From an uncultured Isosphaeraceae bacterium (GTDB taxonomy: Bacteria; Planctomycetota; Planctomycetia; Isosphaerales; Isosphaeraceae), in NCBI GenBank assembly GCA_945957605.1, contig CAMFLR010000003.1:434001-498000 (forward strand): DNA of 64,000 nt. Direction: 5' to 3'. A program made the position numbers and the translations under genes. The first letter of the stretch is position 1. Each line of letters opens with the position of its first letter. Below are positions 54,769 to 64,000 of this stretch, piece after piece. The notes under the pieces were generated by a model, which was not told the DNA's origin, searched no databases, and worked only from the letters and a program-made list of their open reading frames with translations.

Positions 54769-55494
54769 ATGCTGATCTGCCTGACCCTTTGGCTCACAGC
54801 CCTTGCTGCGCCCGACGATAAACCCGAGGCAACCAGTTCGGCGATTTGCCGGCATGTGAAAACCGGTCCAACCATCGACGGCAAGCTCGACGACGCGTGC
54901 TGGAAGGAAGCCACCATCATCAACAAGTTTCCCGCGTTCTGGGCCGGCAAACCTTCGACCGACAGCACGCAGGCCCGGCTCATTTGGGACGACGAGGCGC
55001 TTTATTTCTCGGCGACCATGACAGACAAGGAGTTGCGCGCATTCGGCACCAAGCGGAACGACCATTTATGGAATGGTGACGTCTTCGAGCTCTTCTTCAA
55101 GCCGTCGACGCAAGCTCCGGCCTATTATGAGTTTCAGGTGAATCCCCGATCGGTGATCTTGGAGATTCCTTTCCCCAAACGCGGCTATTCGTTCGAAGAA
55201 CTCGCCGCGAAACCGCCATTAGGAATGATGGCGGTCGCCGTCGTCGACGGCACGCTCGACCAACCGGGTGACACCGATCATAGCTGGACCGTCGAAGGGA
55301 GAATCCCCTGGAGCCTCTTCGAGCCGACGGGCGGACGTCCCAAGTTGGGCGACGTATGGTCTTTCGCCCTTTGCCGTTATGACTACGGTCCCGAAGGCAC
55401 GAAGCCGGTGCTCTCAAGCTCCGCGCCGCTGACGCAAGGGAGCTTCCACCGCTATGAGGACTATGGCGCGCTCAAATTCGAGGGCGGGCGGTAA
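54769..55494 (+). CDS. Secreted CBM9-like protein
   Basis: This 241-residue protein has a short signal peptide (MLICLTLWLTALAAPDD) and a carbohydrate-binding-family-9-like domain: PTIDGKLDDACWKEA, AFWAGKPSTDSTQARLIWDDEALYFSATMTDKEL, WNGDVFELFFKPS, YYEFQVNPRSVILEI and RIPWSLFEP. It is a stand-alone binding domain without a catalytic partner, probably recognising sugar chains or small glycosides outside the cell. GAGGAGG lies 6 bases before the ATG. Confidence 0.88.
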   Translation: MLICLTLWLTALAAPDDKPEATSSAICRHVKTGPTIDGKLDDACWKEATIINKFPAFWAGKPSTDSTQARLIWDDEALYFSATMTDKELRAFGTKRNDHLWNGDVFELFFKPSTQAPAYYEFQVNPRSVILEIPFPKRGYSFEELAAKPPLGMMAVAVVDGTLDQPGDTDHSWTVEGRIPWSLFEPTGGRPKLGDVWSFALCRYDYGPEGTKPVLSSSAPLTQGSFHRYEDYGALKFEGGR

Positions 55495-55496
55495 GG

Positions 55497-56120
55497 TCAG
55501 ACGGCGGGTCCGGCGGTGCGGCGGCGTTTGGCGACGAGGTCACTGACTGCGCAGGTCGAACAGCCGCCGTGACCGCCTTCGGATGATCCGCAGCCGCCAC
55601 CGTTCGAGCCACAACTACCGTCTGAGCTGCAACTTCCGCAACCGTGGTCCGCATCGCTGTGATCGTCGACCGGTTCGTCGTCGCTCACGTCATTGCCGAC
55701 CGGCTCGAACACGAAGAGCACGCCGCACGACTGCCGGAGCAGGCCGATGAGGCCGCTCACGTCGAGCTGGTGTGGCCCGAAGTAGTAGAGCACGGCGCGT
55801 TCGCCATCGAGCAGTGGTTCGACGTCGATCGGCTCGATCGGCCAGACGCCGTCTTCAAAAATCTTCCGGCAGGCGTCGAAGCGGCTGTTGCGGGTCGCTT
55901 CGAGCTCGCTTGCGCGGGTCAGGTCTTGTTCTGTGGCGGCTCGCAGAATTTTGGGGTGCGTTGACGTCGAATCGTCTGGCGCGGGTGCGACGACGCGTCC
56001 CAGCTCGACGCCTCGGTTCGACTCGACGACGACCATCTGGCCGAAGGGAAGTTCAGGCGTTTCGGCTGTGAAGCGGCCGATGTGCCGCATCTGTCCGTAT
56101 TCGACGTGGTAAGCAGTCAT
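55497..56120 (-). CDS. PSP1-domain protein with Cys-rich C-terminal tail
   Basis: This 207-residue protein has a PSP1/YaaT-type domain: YHVEYGQMRHIGRF, VVVESNRGVELGRVV, TRASELEATRNSRFDACRKIF, VLYYFGPHQLDVSGLIGLLRQSCG. The tail of 45 residues is rich in Gly, Ser, Asp and Cys (CGSCSS, CGSNGGGCGSS, GGCSTC), with eight or so cysteines that could hold metal. YaaT in Bacillus acts with competence and RNase-Y partners. The ATG at 56120 gives the family-like start TAYHVEYG; the longer frame adds 47 residues. It is divergent from the P-type ATPase, with the starts 165 bp apart. Confidence 0.82.
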   Translation of the reverse strand: MTAYHVEYGQMRHIGRFTAETPELPFGQMVVVESNRGVELGRVVAPAPDDSTSTHPKILRAATEQDLTRASELEATRNSRFDACRKIFEDGVWPIEPIDVEPLLDGERAVLYYFGPHQLDVSGLIGLLRQSCGVLFVFEPVGNDVSDDEPVDDHSDADHGCGSCSSDGSCGSNGGGCGSSEGGHGGCSTCAVSDLVAKRRRTAGPAV

Positions 56121-56284
56121 GCGCAGAGCGTCTCCGGGGCGAATTTGCGAATTCATTAGACGCGTTTGGTCGAGCCCTGGCAAGTCGAACGACACGAGCC
56201 GGCGTTCTCGCATGCGGCTTTGCGGCATATAATTCGAATACAGGCGTAGTCCAGGGATCACAACGCCGTCGAGGAGCAGGCCGG

Positions 56285-58408
56285 ATGTCGCGAGCGAGCT
56301 GCACGCTGAAAGTGGCGGAACTCGACTGTCCTACCGAAGCGAAGGCGCTTCAAGCCGCGCTCGACGGGATGGACGGCGTCATTCAAAGCGATTTCGATCT
56401 GATCCACGGCACCGCGACGATTCATTACGACTCCGAAGCCACGCTTCCAAGTGCAATCGTCCGACGCGCCGTGGCCCGCACCGGATATAAAATCAATCTG
56501 ATTGATGAGTCCCCCAACAACGAATCGCCACCGGAAGCCAATCCCTGGATTCTCGTGGGGATCTCGGGCGTTTTGCTGGCCCTTGGTATGGCCGCCGGCT
56601 GGCTGCATTTTAATCGCTGGATTTCGCTCATCTGTTTCGTCGGCGCCGTTGCGGCTGGAGCAATCGAGCTCTTCCCGCAAGCAATTCGCTCTGCGATGCG
56701 TCGGCAGCTTGATATTCATGTGCTCATGACAATGGCCGTTCTGGGAGCCGTTGCGCTGGGCCAGTGGGATGAGGCGGCAACCGTCGCGTTTCTGTTCGGA
56801 CTTTCCGAAGCGCTCGAAGCCCTCAGCGTTTCCCGAGCCCGCGTCGCGATTCGGTCGCTGCTCGAAATCGAACCCAACACCGCCGAGTTGCTCGAAAACG
56901 ATGGATCGGTTCGAACGGTCGACCCCCAAACATTGCGAGTGGACAATCGCGTTCGCGTGCGAGCGGGGACGCGGATTCCGATTGATGGCCAGGTGACGGC
57001 GGGACGGTCGAATGTCGATCAAAAAGCAATCACGGGTGAATCGACGCCGGTTTCACGCGAAGTGGGCGACTCGGTTTTCGCCGGCACGATCAATGGTGAT
57101 GGAGCACTCGAAGTTGTTGCGACCGCCGAGCTGGGCGACAGCCTCATTTCGCGGATCATCGAACGCGTTCGCGCCGCACAATCAAGCCGGACGCCAATCG
57201 AGCAATCCATCGACCGATTCGCGACGATTTACACGCCGCTCGTTGTGGTTTTTGCCCTCGCGGTTGCACTCGGTGGGCCGGCCGCGAGCGTGGCCATCAA
57301 TGGCTCGGCCGACTGGCCCAGTTGGTTCCAGCGGGCGCTTGTCGTGCTGGTAGTCGCGTGCCCATGTGCTCTGGTTATTGCGACGCCAGTTGCGGTCGCC
57401 AGTGCGCTCGCATCGGCTGCGCGTCGCGGAGTGCTTGTGAAGGGCGGACAGTTTCTCGAAGAGTTCGGCCGCCTTCGCGTGCTGGCGTTCGACAAAACCG
57501 GCACGCTCACGGCGGGCATGCCCGAGGTGGTTGAGGTCGTCCCCGAGAATTCGCCGAGCGACGACTTGCTGCGCATCGCCGCGGCGCTGGGAGAGCAGGG
57601 GGGACACGTTCTCGGTAAGGCAATTTCGCGACACGCTCGCTCGCTGAGTCTCGACGTTCCAACCGCAGACAGCTATGCGGCCGTGCCCGGCCTTGGTGCG
57701 ACCGGTCGCATTAATTCAAATGAATATCATATCGGCAGCCATCGCTACCTCGATGAAGCAGGGCTTTGCCCGCCCGATTTTCACCTGCGCATGGGTCATG
57801 CCGAATCATCGCTCGGTACGGCGGTTGCGGTGACTGGCGCGAGCGGCCCGCTCGGTTACATCCGCCTCGCCGATCACCCTCGTCCCGAAGCGGCACGCGT
57901 GCTTTCAGAGTTGAGCGAGCTTGGTGTTCAAACGTTGATGCTCACCGGTGACAATCCTTCGGCGGCTGATGCTGTCGGTCGCGCGATCGGTCTCTCCGAC
58001 CTTCGCGCCGGCCTCTTGCCGGCCGACAAGGCGACAATGATCACCGACCTCATCGCCAACCGCGGCTCGACCGGCATGGTGGGCGACGGCGTGAACGACG
58101 CCCCCGCACTCGCGGCGGCTCGGGTATCGGTCGCACTCGGCGGGGTAAGCAGTCCGGCGGCAATCGAAACGGCCGACGTCGTGCTGATGGCCGATGATTT
58201 GAGTCAGATCCCCTGGCTCGTTCGCCACTCGCGCCGGACGCTGAGCCGGATTCGGCAGAACATCACGCTGGCCTTGGTGACGAAGGCGATTGTTATTGTC
58301 CTGGCGCTGTTCAATCTCGCGACGCTCTGGATGGCGATTCTTGCAGACGTGGGAACCACTTTGGTTGTGACGGCGAACGCGTTACGATTGCTCAAGTCCG
58401 CCCGATGA
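56285..58408 (+). CDS. Heavy-metal P-type ATPase (Zn/Cd/Pb/Co type)
   Basis: This is a 707-residue P1B ATPase. The N-terminal HMA-like domain (LKVAELDCPTEAKALQAAL) has only one of the usual two cysteines (DCPTE). The membrane core has the CPC motif at 359-361 (VACPCALVIATPVA). The phosphorylated Asp403 is in DKTGTLT, and TGES, MLTGDN and MVGDGVNDAPAL are present. CPC with the DCPTEA N-terminus is seen in zinc- and cadmium-exporting members. It should pump metal out of the cytoplasm. GAGGAG lies before the ATG. The divergent neighbour is the PSP1 protein with a metal-binding-like tail. Confidence 0.93.
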   Translation: MSRASCTLKVAELDCPTEAKALQAALDGMDGVIQSDFDLIHGTATIHYDSEATLPSAIVRRAVARTGYKINLIDESPNNESPPEANPWILVGISGVLLALGMAAGWLHFNRWISLICFVGAVAAGAIELFPQAIRSAMRRQLDIHVLMTMAVLGAVALGQWDEAATVAFLFGLSEALEALSVSRARVAIRSLLEIEPNTAELLENDGSVRTVDPQTLRVDNRVRVRAGTRIPIDGQVTAGRSNVDQKAITGESTPVSREVGDSVFAGTINGDGALEVVATAELGDSLISRIIERVRAAQSSRTPIEQSIDRFATIYTPLVVVFALAVALGGPAASVAINGSADWPSWFQRALVVLVVACPCALVIATPVAVASALASAARRGVLVKGGQFLEEFGRLRVLAFDKTGTLTAGMPEVVEVVPENSPSDDLLRIAAALGEQGGHVLGKAISRHARSLSLDVPTADSYAAVPGLGATGRINSNEYHIGSHRYLDEAGLCPPDFHLRMGHAESSLGTAVAVTGASGPLGYIRLADHPRPEAARVLSELSELGVQTLMLTGDNPSAADAVGRAIGLSDLRAGLLPADKATMITDLIANRGSTGMVGDGVNDAPALAAARVSVALGGVSSPAAIETADVVLMADDLSQIPWLVRHSRRTLSRIRQNITLALVTKAIVIVLALFNLATLWMAILADVGTTLVVTANALRLLKSAR

Positions 58409-58803
58409 GGATTTCGACACCTCGTCAGGTGTATTTACGGGTTCTTGTTTCAGCCAGCGCATGATATACGCAATCGATGGTTCGTGAAAAAACGTCTCGC
58501 GTAGCCTTTCCATCCCGGCATTTGTGGGATAACTCCGCGCCTTTCGGCCGACGCTCGAGCATCGACGATGGCGGCCTGGGCGCGCAGGGATAACGGCTCG
58601 GCGTAGGGCCAAAACGCGTTCTCATCGAGTTTTGGATGAGTTGTTATCGCGTCAGTTTAGATGCTTGCGCCGCCGGATAGTTCCAGGAATTCGCGATTGC
58701 CTTTGTAACGAGCGTGCAGGTCGGTCGGCGATTGATCAATGTGGAAATTAATCTTTTGCGTTTTGATGTGATTGATTGAAGAATTTCGACAGGAGTCAAT
58801 TCT
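58382..58803 (-). pseudogene. Decayed gene with in-frame stop and frameshift
   Basis: On the minus strand a protein-like frame runs from 58803: it includes FHIDQSPTDLHARYKGNRE and FLELSGGASI, meets TAA at 58657-58659, and continues in the same frame as DAITTHPKLDENAFWPYAEP, LSLRAQAAIVDARASAERRG and VIPQMPG. Near 58505-58520 the coherent sequence shifts frame to MERLRETFFHEPSIAYIMRW and LKQEPVNTPDEVSKSS, ending at 58382 after overlapping the ATPase stop. The pieces join into one protein of about 130 residues or more, with no start codon seen. I do not recognise it. This fits gene decay; sequencing errors could also cause it. Confidence 0.5.
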
Positions 58804-58813
58804 TTAGCGGCCG

Positions 58814-58994
58814 TCAGAACTTCCAGTTGTTCATCGAGGCGTCTGCAATGGTTTGAGCCCCATCATAGAAAACGTTGCCCGTGGACTGAGTGCTGATCCA
58901 ACCCCGGACTGGCACCGCTCTGGTGATGAGAATGGCCTCCCGCGCAACCACAAATGGTCGTCATCATCAGAATGATCGCTCCGAGTCGAGTCAT
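58814..58994 (-). pseudogene. Small lipoprotein, frameshifted at a G4 tract
   Basis: From the ATG at 58994 (GAGGAG upstream) the frame gives MTRLGAIILMMTTICGCAGG, a lipoprotein signal with the lipobox ICGC, then HSHHQSGASP, and stops at 58863. Removing one G from the GGGG at 58902-58905 (CCCC on the plus strand) joins it to GWISTQSTGNVFYDGAQ and TIADASMNNWKF, ending at 58814-58816, a smooth 59-residue protein. As written, the product is 43 residues. It may be a pseudogene, a phase-variable tract or an assembly error. It is too short to give a family. Confidence 0.5.
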
Positions 58995-59216
58995 GAGTCT
59001 CTCCTCGTCGAACGTGAAAAAATGCTCCAGTGCGGCAACATAGGTGAGAGTAGGTGATCTGTCAATCTCAGGAAGATATGGGCCTCACGCAGGATGATGG
59101 TGTCAATTGAGCGGGAAAGGATGAGCTTTATTCCCGATTCGCATGTGCTAGTTTGATACTGTATCCGTCGCGCTCGAGTTGCGGTGATTTTCTTTTTCTT
59201 AGGGCAAGGTACAAGT

Positions 59217-59759
59217 GTGATAACGATTGCTGTCGGTGAATACTATCTCGGCATATCTGACGGCGAAGTACCGGATATCTACGGATCCTACTTGGAACAT
59301 GCCCAGGTTGTCGAAGAGTTCGATCAATCCGCGACTTGCGAAAATCAGAGCAAGAGATTTGTCGTCACGGTCGGTCGCCGTCAAGAATGGCCGATTCTGA
59401 TCGTGACGCAGAACTCGGTACAGGCGGGTATGCTTCCACCTGGCATTCTGCTCGTCCCCGAAACGCACCTTCTGCTCATCGGTGCTGGCGAAAGGCTCTT
59501 GTGTTATCGTCTGGATGTACCTTCGAGGCTCTGGGAGGACACGGCCGATTGCGGCTTCTGGGGTTGGGCGAGATTCGGTGACTATATTTTGATGTCAGCC
59601 GAAGTTGAACTGGCGGCATGGAGTATCCAGGGACAGAAGCTTTGGTCAACCTTTGTCGAGCCACCTTATACTTTCAAGGTTGAACGGGGAATCGTCGTCA
59701 CGGAAGTGATGGGGGATGAGCAGAGTTTTCCAATCAATACTGGCCCGGTGAGTCGTTAG
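59217..59759 (+). CDS. Conserved-type hypothetical protein
   Basis: This 180-residue soluble protein has motifs VPETHLLLIGAGERLLCYRLD, RLWEDTADCGFWGWARFGDYILMSAEVELAAW and GQKLWSTFVEPP. They resemble a family of single-domain proteins of unknown role found in actinobacteria and planctomycetes, with propeller-like strand repeats. The GTG at 59217 has AAGG about 8 bases upstream; a GTG at 59184 gives a longer hydrophobic N-terminus and is the alternative. It stands alone on the plus strand, and the neighbours on the right are minus-strand genes. Confidence 0.7.
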   Translation: MITIAVGEYYLGISDGEVPDIYGSYLEHAQVVEEFDQSATCENQSKRFVVTVGRRQEWPILIVTQNSVQAGMLPPGILLVPETHLLLIGAGERLLCYRLDVPSRLWEDTADCGFWGWARFGDYILMSAEVELAAWSIQGQKLWSTFVEPPYTFKVERGIVVTEVMGDEQSFPINTGPVSR

Positions 59760-59774
59760 GGCCGATTCAGTTCA

Positions 59775-60449
59775 CTAATGCCAGATGCCTGTGACGAATC
59801 TGGTGCAACCCGCAGCAATAAAATAAGTGATGATTATCGATGGAAACGCAATGCCGAATGCAGTCCATCGCCGACCTTTAAGAAGCACGATTCCCGCCAC
59901 GGCATGAATCAACTGAAGCCAGAGCAGCGGAGCAATCGAATCGGTAGACCAGGTTCCAAGATCAGCGACAAGCTTCAGGTACATGAAATAAATAGCGACG
60001 ATCACAATCCCAGTAGGCGCCACGAAAGCGGTCTGCAACCAGGCTCGAAAGAACCGCGGGCCTGATCGATCCCACGGGCCGGGTTCGACGGCGCTGTCGG
60101 GATGCAGCCTTTCCGCACGGATCACGAAGAAGAGGCAGACGGCACCGGCATAGAGGATCGTCAAGAATATCGATTCGGCGGAAAGCGATCGGAAGTAGGT
60201 GAGACGTTGCTCCTGATGATCCAATTGCTTCGCGATGCTTTCATCGATCCGCGTCTTGTATGCGGCGGCAGTTTTTTCCTGTTTTGATTTCAACGCGTCT
60301 TGATAGTTCCATTGCCATTGCTCTCGCTGCGATCGGCTGATTGTGATTTGCCTGTTGTGCTTTGTCTGCTCGACGGTCTGGATCAGGATCAACCAGACCG
60401 CGGTGATCGCCACGAAAATCAGAATCGCTCGGACTCGGAAACGATTCAT
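59775..60449 (-). CDS. Four-helix membrane protein, unknown
   Basis: This 224-residue protein begins with a membrane helix (AILIFVAITAVWLILIQTV). A charged helix about 50 residues long (KHNRQITISRSQREQWQWNY, then EQEKTAAAY-like KQEKTAAAYKTRIDES) is probably a coiled coil. Further helices are ESIFLTILYAGAVCLFFVI, AFVAPTGIVIVAIYFMYLKL, and two near the C-terminus. No family is recognised. It is 36 bp downstream of the next minus-strand gene and probably in one unit with it. Confidence 0.7.
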   Translation of the reverse strand: MNRFRVRAILIFVAITAVWLILIQTVEQTKHNRQITISRSQREQWQWNYQDALKSKQEKTAAAYKTRIDESIAKQLDHQEQRLTYFRSLSAESIFLTILYAGAVCLFFVIRAERLHPDSAVEPGPWDRSGPRFFRAWLQTAFVAPTGIVIVAIYFMYLKLVADLGTWSTDSIAPLLWLQLIHAVAGIVLLKGRRWTAFGIAFPSIIITYFIAAGCTRFVTGIWH

Positions 60450-60485
60450 GTGACGTGGACCTCATTCACGTTGATGCAATTGTCT

Positions 60486-60947
60486 CTAGCGGGCAGGACA
60501 GGGGATGTCGATCTCTCTTAAGAATCCGAGGACCGCGGCTCTTCCGGCTTTCGGTAAATCGTAGATCTCCGAGCCCGTGTGCTGAACCAAATCACATTCA
60601 AAGCAAATCTCAATCGTGAATTCCTCGCCGTTTGCGGATCTGGCAACAATTCGGTGTCGTGGTACGAAACAGAGCTCCAATACGAGTCGATACCACTTGG
60701 GAACAATCGACGGGAGAATCTTGAGCAACGTCGCCCGCTCCGCCGCGGTCAGCTCGTGCTTCTTCTTGGGGTTTTTTGGATCGTCGAATTCTTCAACTCG
60801 TACCGTCTGAGCCGATCCGATTTCCCTTAAAATCTGTTCCCGGCGCGTCCGCTCGACATAACCTGGCAGAAGGGCACAAGTGAGTCCAGGAAGAAGAACA
60901 AATACAGCAGCCAAAACCAGAATTCGACGCAGCCACTTCTTTTTCAT
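60486..60947 (-). CDS. Membrane-anchored small protein, unknown
   Basis: This 153-residue protein has an N-terminal signal anchor (MKKKWLRRILVLAAVFVLLPGL). A mixed alpha/beta domain follows with KKKHELTAAERATLLKIL, KWYRLVLELCFVPRHRIVAR, FTIEICFECDLV and GSEIYDLPKAGRAAVLGFLREID. It has no known motif. It precedes the four-helix membrane gene on the same strand, so the two may act together at the membrane. Confidence 0.7.
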   Translation of the reverse strand: MKKKWLRRILVLAAVFVLLPGLTCALLPGYVERTRREQILREIGSAQTVRVEEFDDPKNPKKKHELTAAERATLLKILPSIVPKWYRLVLELCFVPRHRIVARSANGEEFTIEICFECDLVQHTGSEIYDLPKAGRAAVLGFLREIDIPCPAR

Positions 60948-61001
60948 AGGTCAATCAACATCGACATCAATGTGGAAGATTGCAAATGTCTACTATGATA
61001 C

Positions 61002-61039
61002 AAAAAGAGCCGCGAGAGAACATCGGTTCTCCCGCGGCT
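61002..61039 (-). terminator. Rho-independent terminator of glutamine synthetase
   Basis: AGCCGCG (61008-61014) and CGCGGCT (61033-61039) frame GAGAAC/GTTCTC around an ATCG loop, a stem of 13 pairs with one mismatch. On the minus strand the stem is followed by CTCTTTTTG, a T run. It lies 60 bases past the stop at 61099. Confidence 0.85.
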
Positions 61040-61098
61040 TGCGTTCGTCCGAAGATATCAACGCCAACCCGGGGGTTAAGCGTTGACATTTTCTCGCA

Positions 61099-63282
<2,184 letters not shown>

Positions 63283-63832
63283 GTGTGATCAGGCTCCAGA
63301 CGAAGGGATTTGGGGAACGTGAAGACACTTGCTCCCCTGGGTTGAAACACGAAGAACCGGGTCGGTCCGGCCGAATGTCGGTTTCGTTGCCAGGGAAAAT
63401 AGACAGGGTACGCGGAGTCCGGGAAGGCTGGTCGTTGGCAGGGCGGACCTCGGGCGACTGAGATGTGGCGCGACGGCTGGCGACCCGCTCGCCGTTCCAC
63501 GCGCGTATGCGGAACGTGCGGCGAACAGCCCGTGGACCGGCCGCGATACTCGCCACACCGACGCGACGTTTTCCGGGGGAGAGCCGGGGAGCGGAGCGCG
63601 CTATTCCAACGTCATTGATGAATGCCGAGGGAGAGCCGCGTCCTCAGTCGCTAGACGAGGGAGCACCGGTCCAGGTGAACCGACAGGGCAAGCCCAGAGG
63701 CATTCGGGCACCCCATCGTCCCTTTCTCGCTGTCGGAGGTGCATGATAACGAAATTGCCTCCCCGACACCAGTACCCGCTGGGGGTAACTGCGTCGAGGA
63801 GGCGAGTGAGGCACTCTTGTGTGGCGATTTAA
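63283..63832. other. Intergenic region upstream of glnN
   Basis: About 550 bp without a gene I can support. Open frames exist on both strands, but they overlap each other and have Arg/Pro/Ser-rich, non-coding composition. I looked for RNase P RNA, tmRNA and SRP RNA signatures and found none. It must contain the glnN promoter, but no sigma-54 or sigma-70 box stands out. Confidence 0.5.
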
Positions 63833-64000
63833 TTACTTTTTGCCGAGTTTAGCGAGCGTACCGGCCGGATCCTTCTCTGCGTCCTTCACACAACCCTTGC
63901 AGCAAAGGAAGACGGTCTGACCGTTGAGTACGACCTTCACCGGCATGCCCATCTCACCAAGATTGTCGTTGCCGATCGGGCAGGTCATCTGGGCGAGCGC
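63833..64000 (-). CDS. C-terminal end of a Cys-rich YHS/TRASH-like protein (5' truncated by window edge)
   Basis: The minus-strand frame is open from the window edge to a TAA at 63833-63835 and gives 55 residues. It contains MTCPIGNDNLGEMGMPVKVV and NGQTVFLCCKGCVKDAEKDP, ending LAKLGKK. The paired CPIG and CCKGC motifs are typical of small planctomycete proteins or domains of the YHS/TRASH class thought to bind metals. It resembles the tail of the secreted protein at 25743-26462. The main part of the gene lies beyond the window. Confidence 0.75.
   Translation of the reverse strand, partial: ALAQMTCPIGNDNLGEMGMPVKVVLNGQTVFLCCKGCVKDAEKDPAGTLAKLGKK

Noticed and set aside
58425-58625. Minus-strand 66-codon frame past the ATPase
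   Set aside because: It is out of register with the coherent decayed protein read in the other two frames at 58382-58803.
63329-63832. Plus-strand open frame upstream of glnN
   Set aside because: Arg/Ser/Pro/Thr-rich without protein-like blocks, overlapped by other equally long frames, and no ribosome site.
63283-63832. Housekeeping RNA (RNase P, tmRNA or SRP) in the glnN upstream region
   Set aside because: No diagnostic core sequence of these RNAs could be found on either strand.

Overview
The window looks like chromosomal DNA of a planctomycete (Planctomycetota, probably class Planctomycetia). The evidence is the set of lineage-typical families: a BlaI/M56 pair with carboxypeptidase-regulatory repeats, a twin-arginine DUF1501 protein, a Ser/Thr kinase beginning with the usual IGTTLNQRF-type start, a Gld-like ABC exporter operon with DUF4340, FHA proteins, DUF4058 and DUF4432 proteins, PSP1 and YHS/TRASH-like proteins, and type III glutamine synthetase. 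The base composition is moderately GC-rich. I see no rRNA, CRISPR array, integrase or insertion sequence.

Layout. 1-4.0 kb: tail of an unknown gene, then a BlaI-M56 sensor/repressor operon behind an inverted-repeat operator. 4.0-9.5 kb (minus): ABC ATPase, fused GldF/GldG permease-auxiliary protein, DUF4340 protein. 9.6-16.3 kb (minus): membrane-anchored Lys/Pro-tailed protein, Ser/Thr kinase, internally duplicated orphan protein, DUF1501 protein. 16.3-18.6 kb: queA and a divergent GT4 glycosyltransferase. 18.6-23.7 kb: an orphan gene between two hairpin repeats, then a sigma-54 response regulator/histidine kinase pair and a membrane-anchored orphan. 23.8-29.1 kb (plus): Y-family polymerase, zinc-ribbon membrane protein, YHS-like secreted protein, EamA transporter, Tat-signal protein. 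29.1-31.5 kb: rnhA, lexA, PIG-L deacetylase. 31.5-38.7 kb (all minus): two overlapping FHA genes, a secreted protein, gap, pgk, rpe, a histidine-phosphatase-like pseudoenzyme and accD. 39-48.2 kb: methyltransferase, sugar epimerase, GT39-like membrane protein, UxaA-type dehydratase, and divergent DUF4432 plus a second GT39-like gene.

48.2-50.75 kb is the most notable part. Two tandem structured RNAs carry tRNA-like T-arm and D-arm modules in permuted order (T-arm first, then D-arm), closed by unit-specific terminal helices. They lie just upstream of a TROVE/vWA gene (Ro60 orthologue, Rsr). I read this as an Rsr ribonucleoprotein locus with two YrlA-type Y RNAs, separated from rsr by one opposite-strand DUF4058 gene.

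50.75-64 kb: glpK, two small membrane proteins, a third GT39-like protein, a CBM9-like lipid/carbohydrate-binding-type secreted protein, a PSP1 protein with a Cys-rich tail, a heavy-metal P-type ATPase, a decayed minus-strand region (pseudogene plus frameshifted small lipoprotein), three small orphan genes, glutamine synthetase III, and the start-less end of a Cys-rich protein running off the window. Start codons were often moved inward from the longest reading frame, wherever a Shine-Dalgarno sequence, signal peptide or family-typical N-terminus favoured it.
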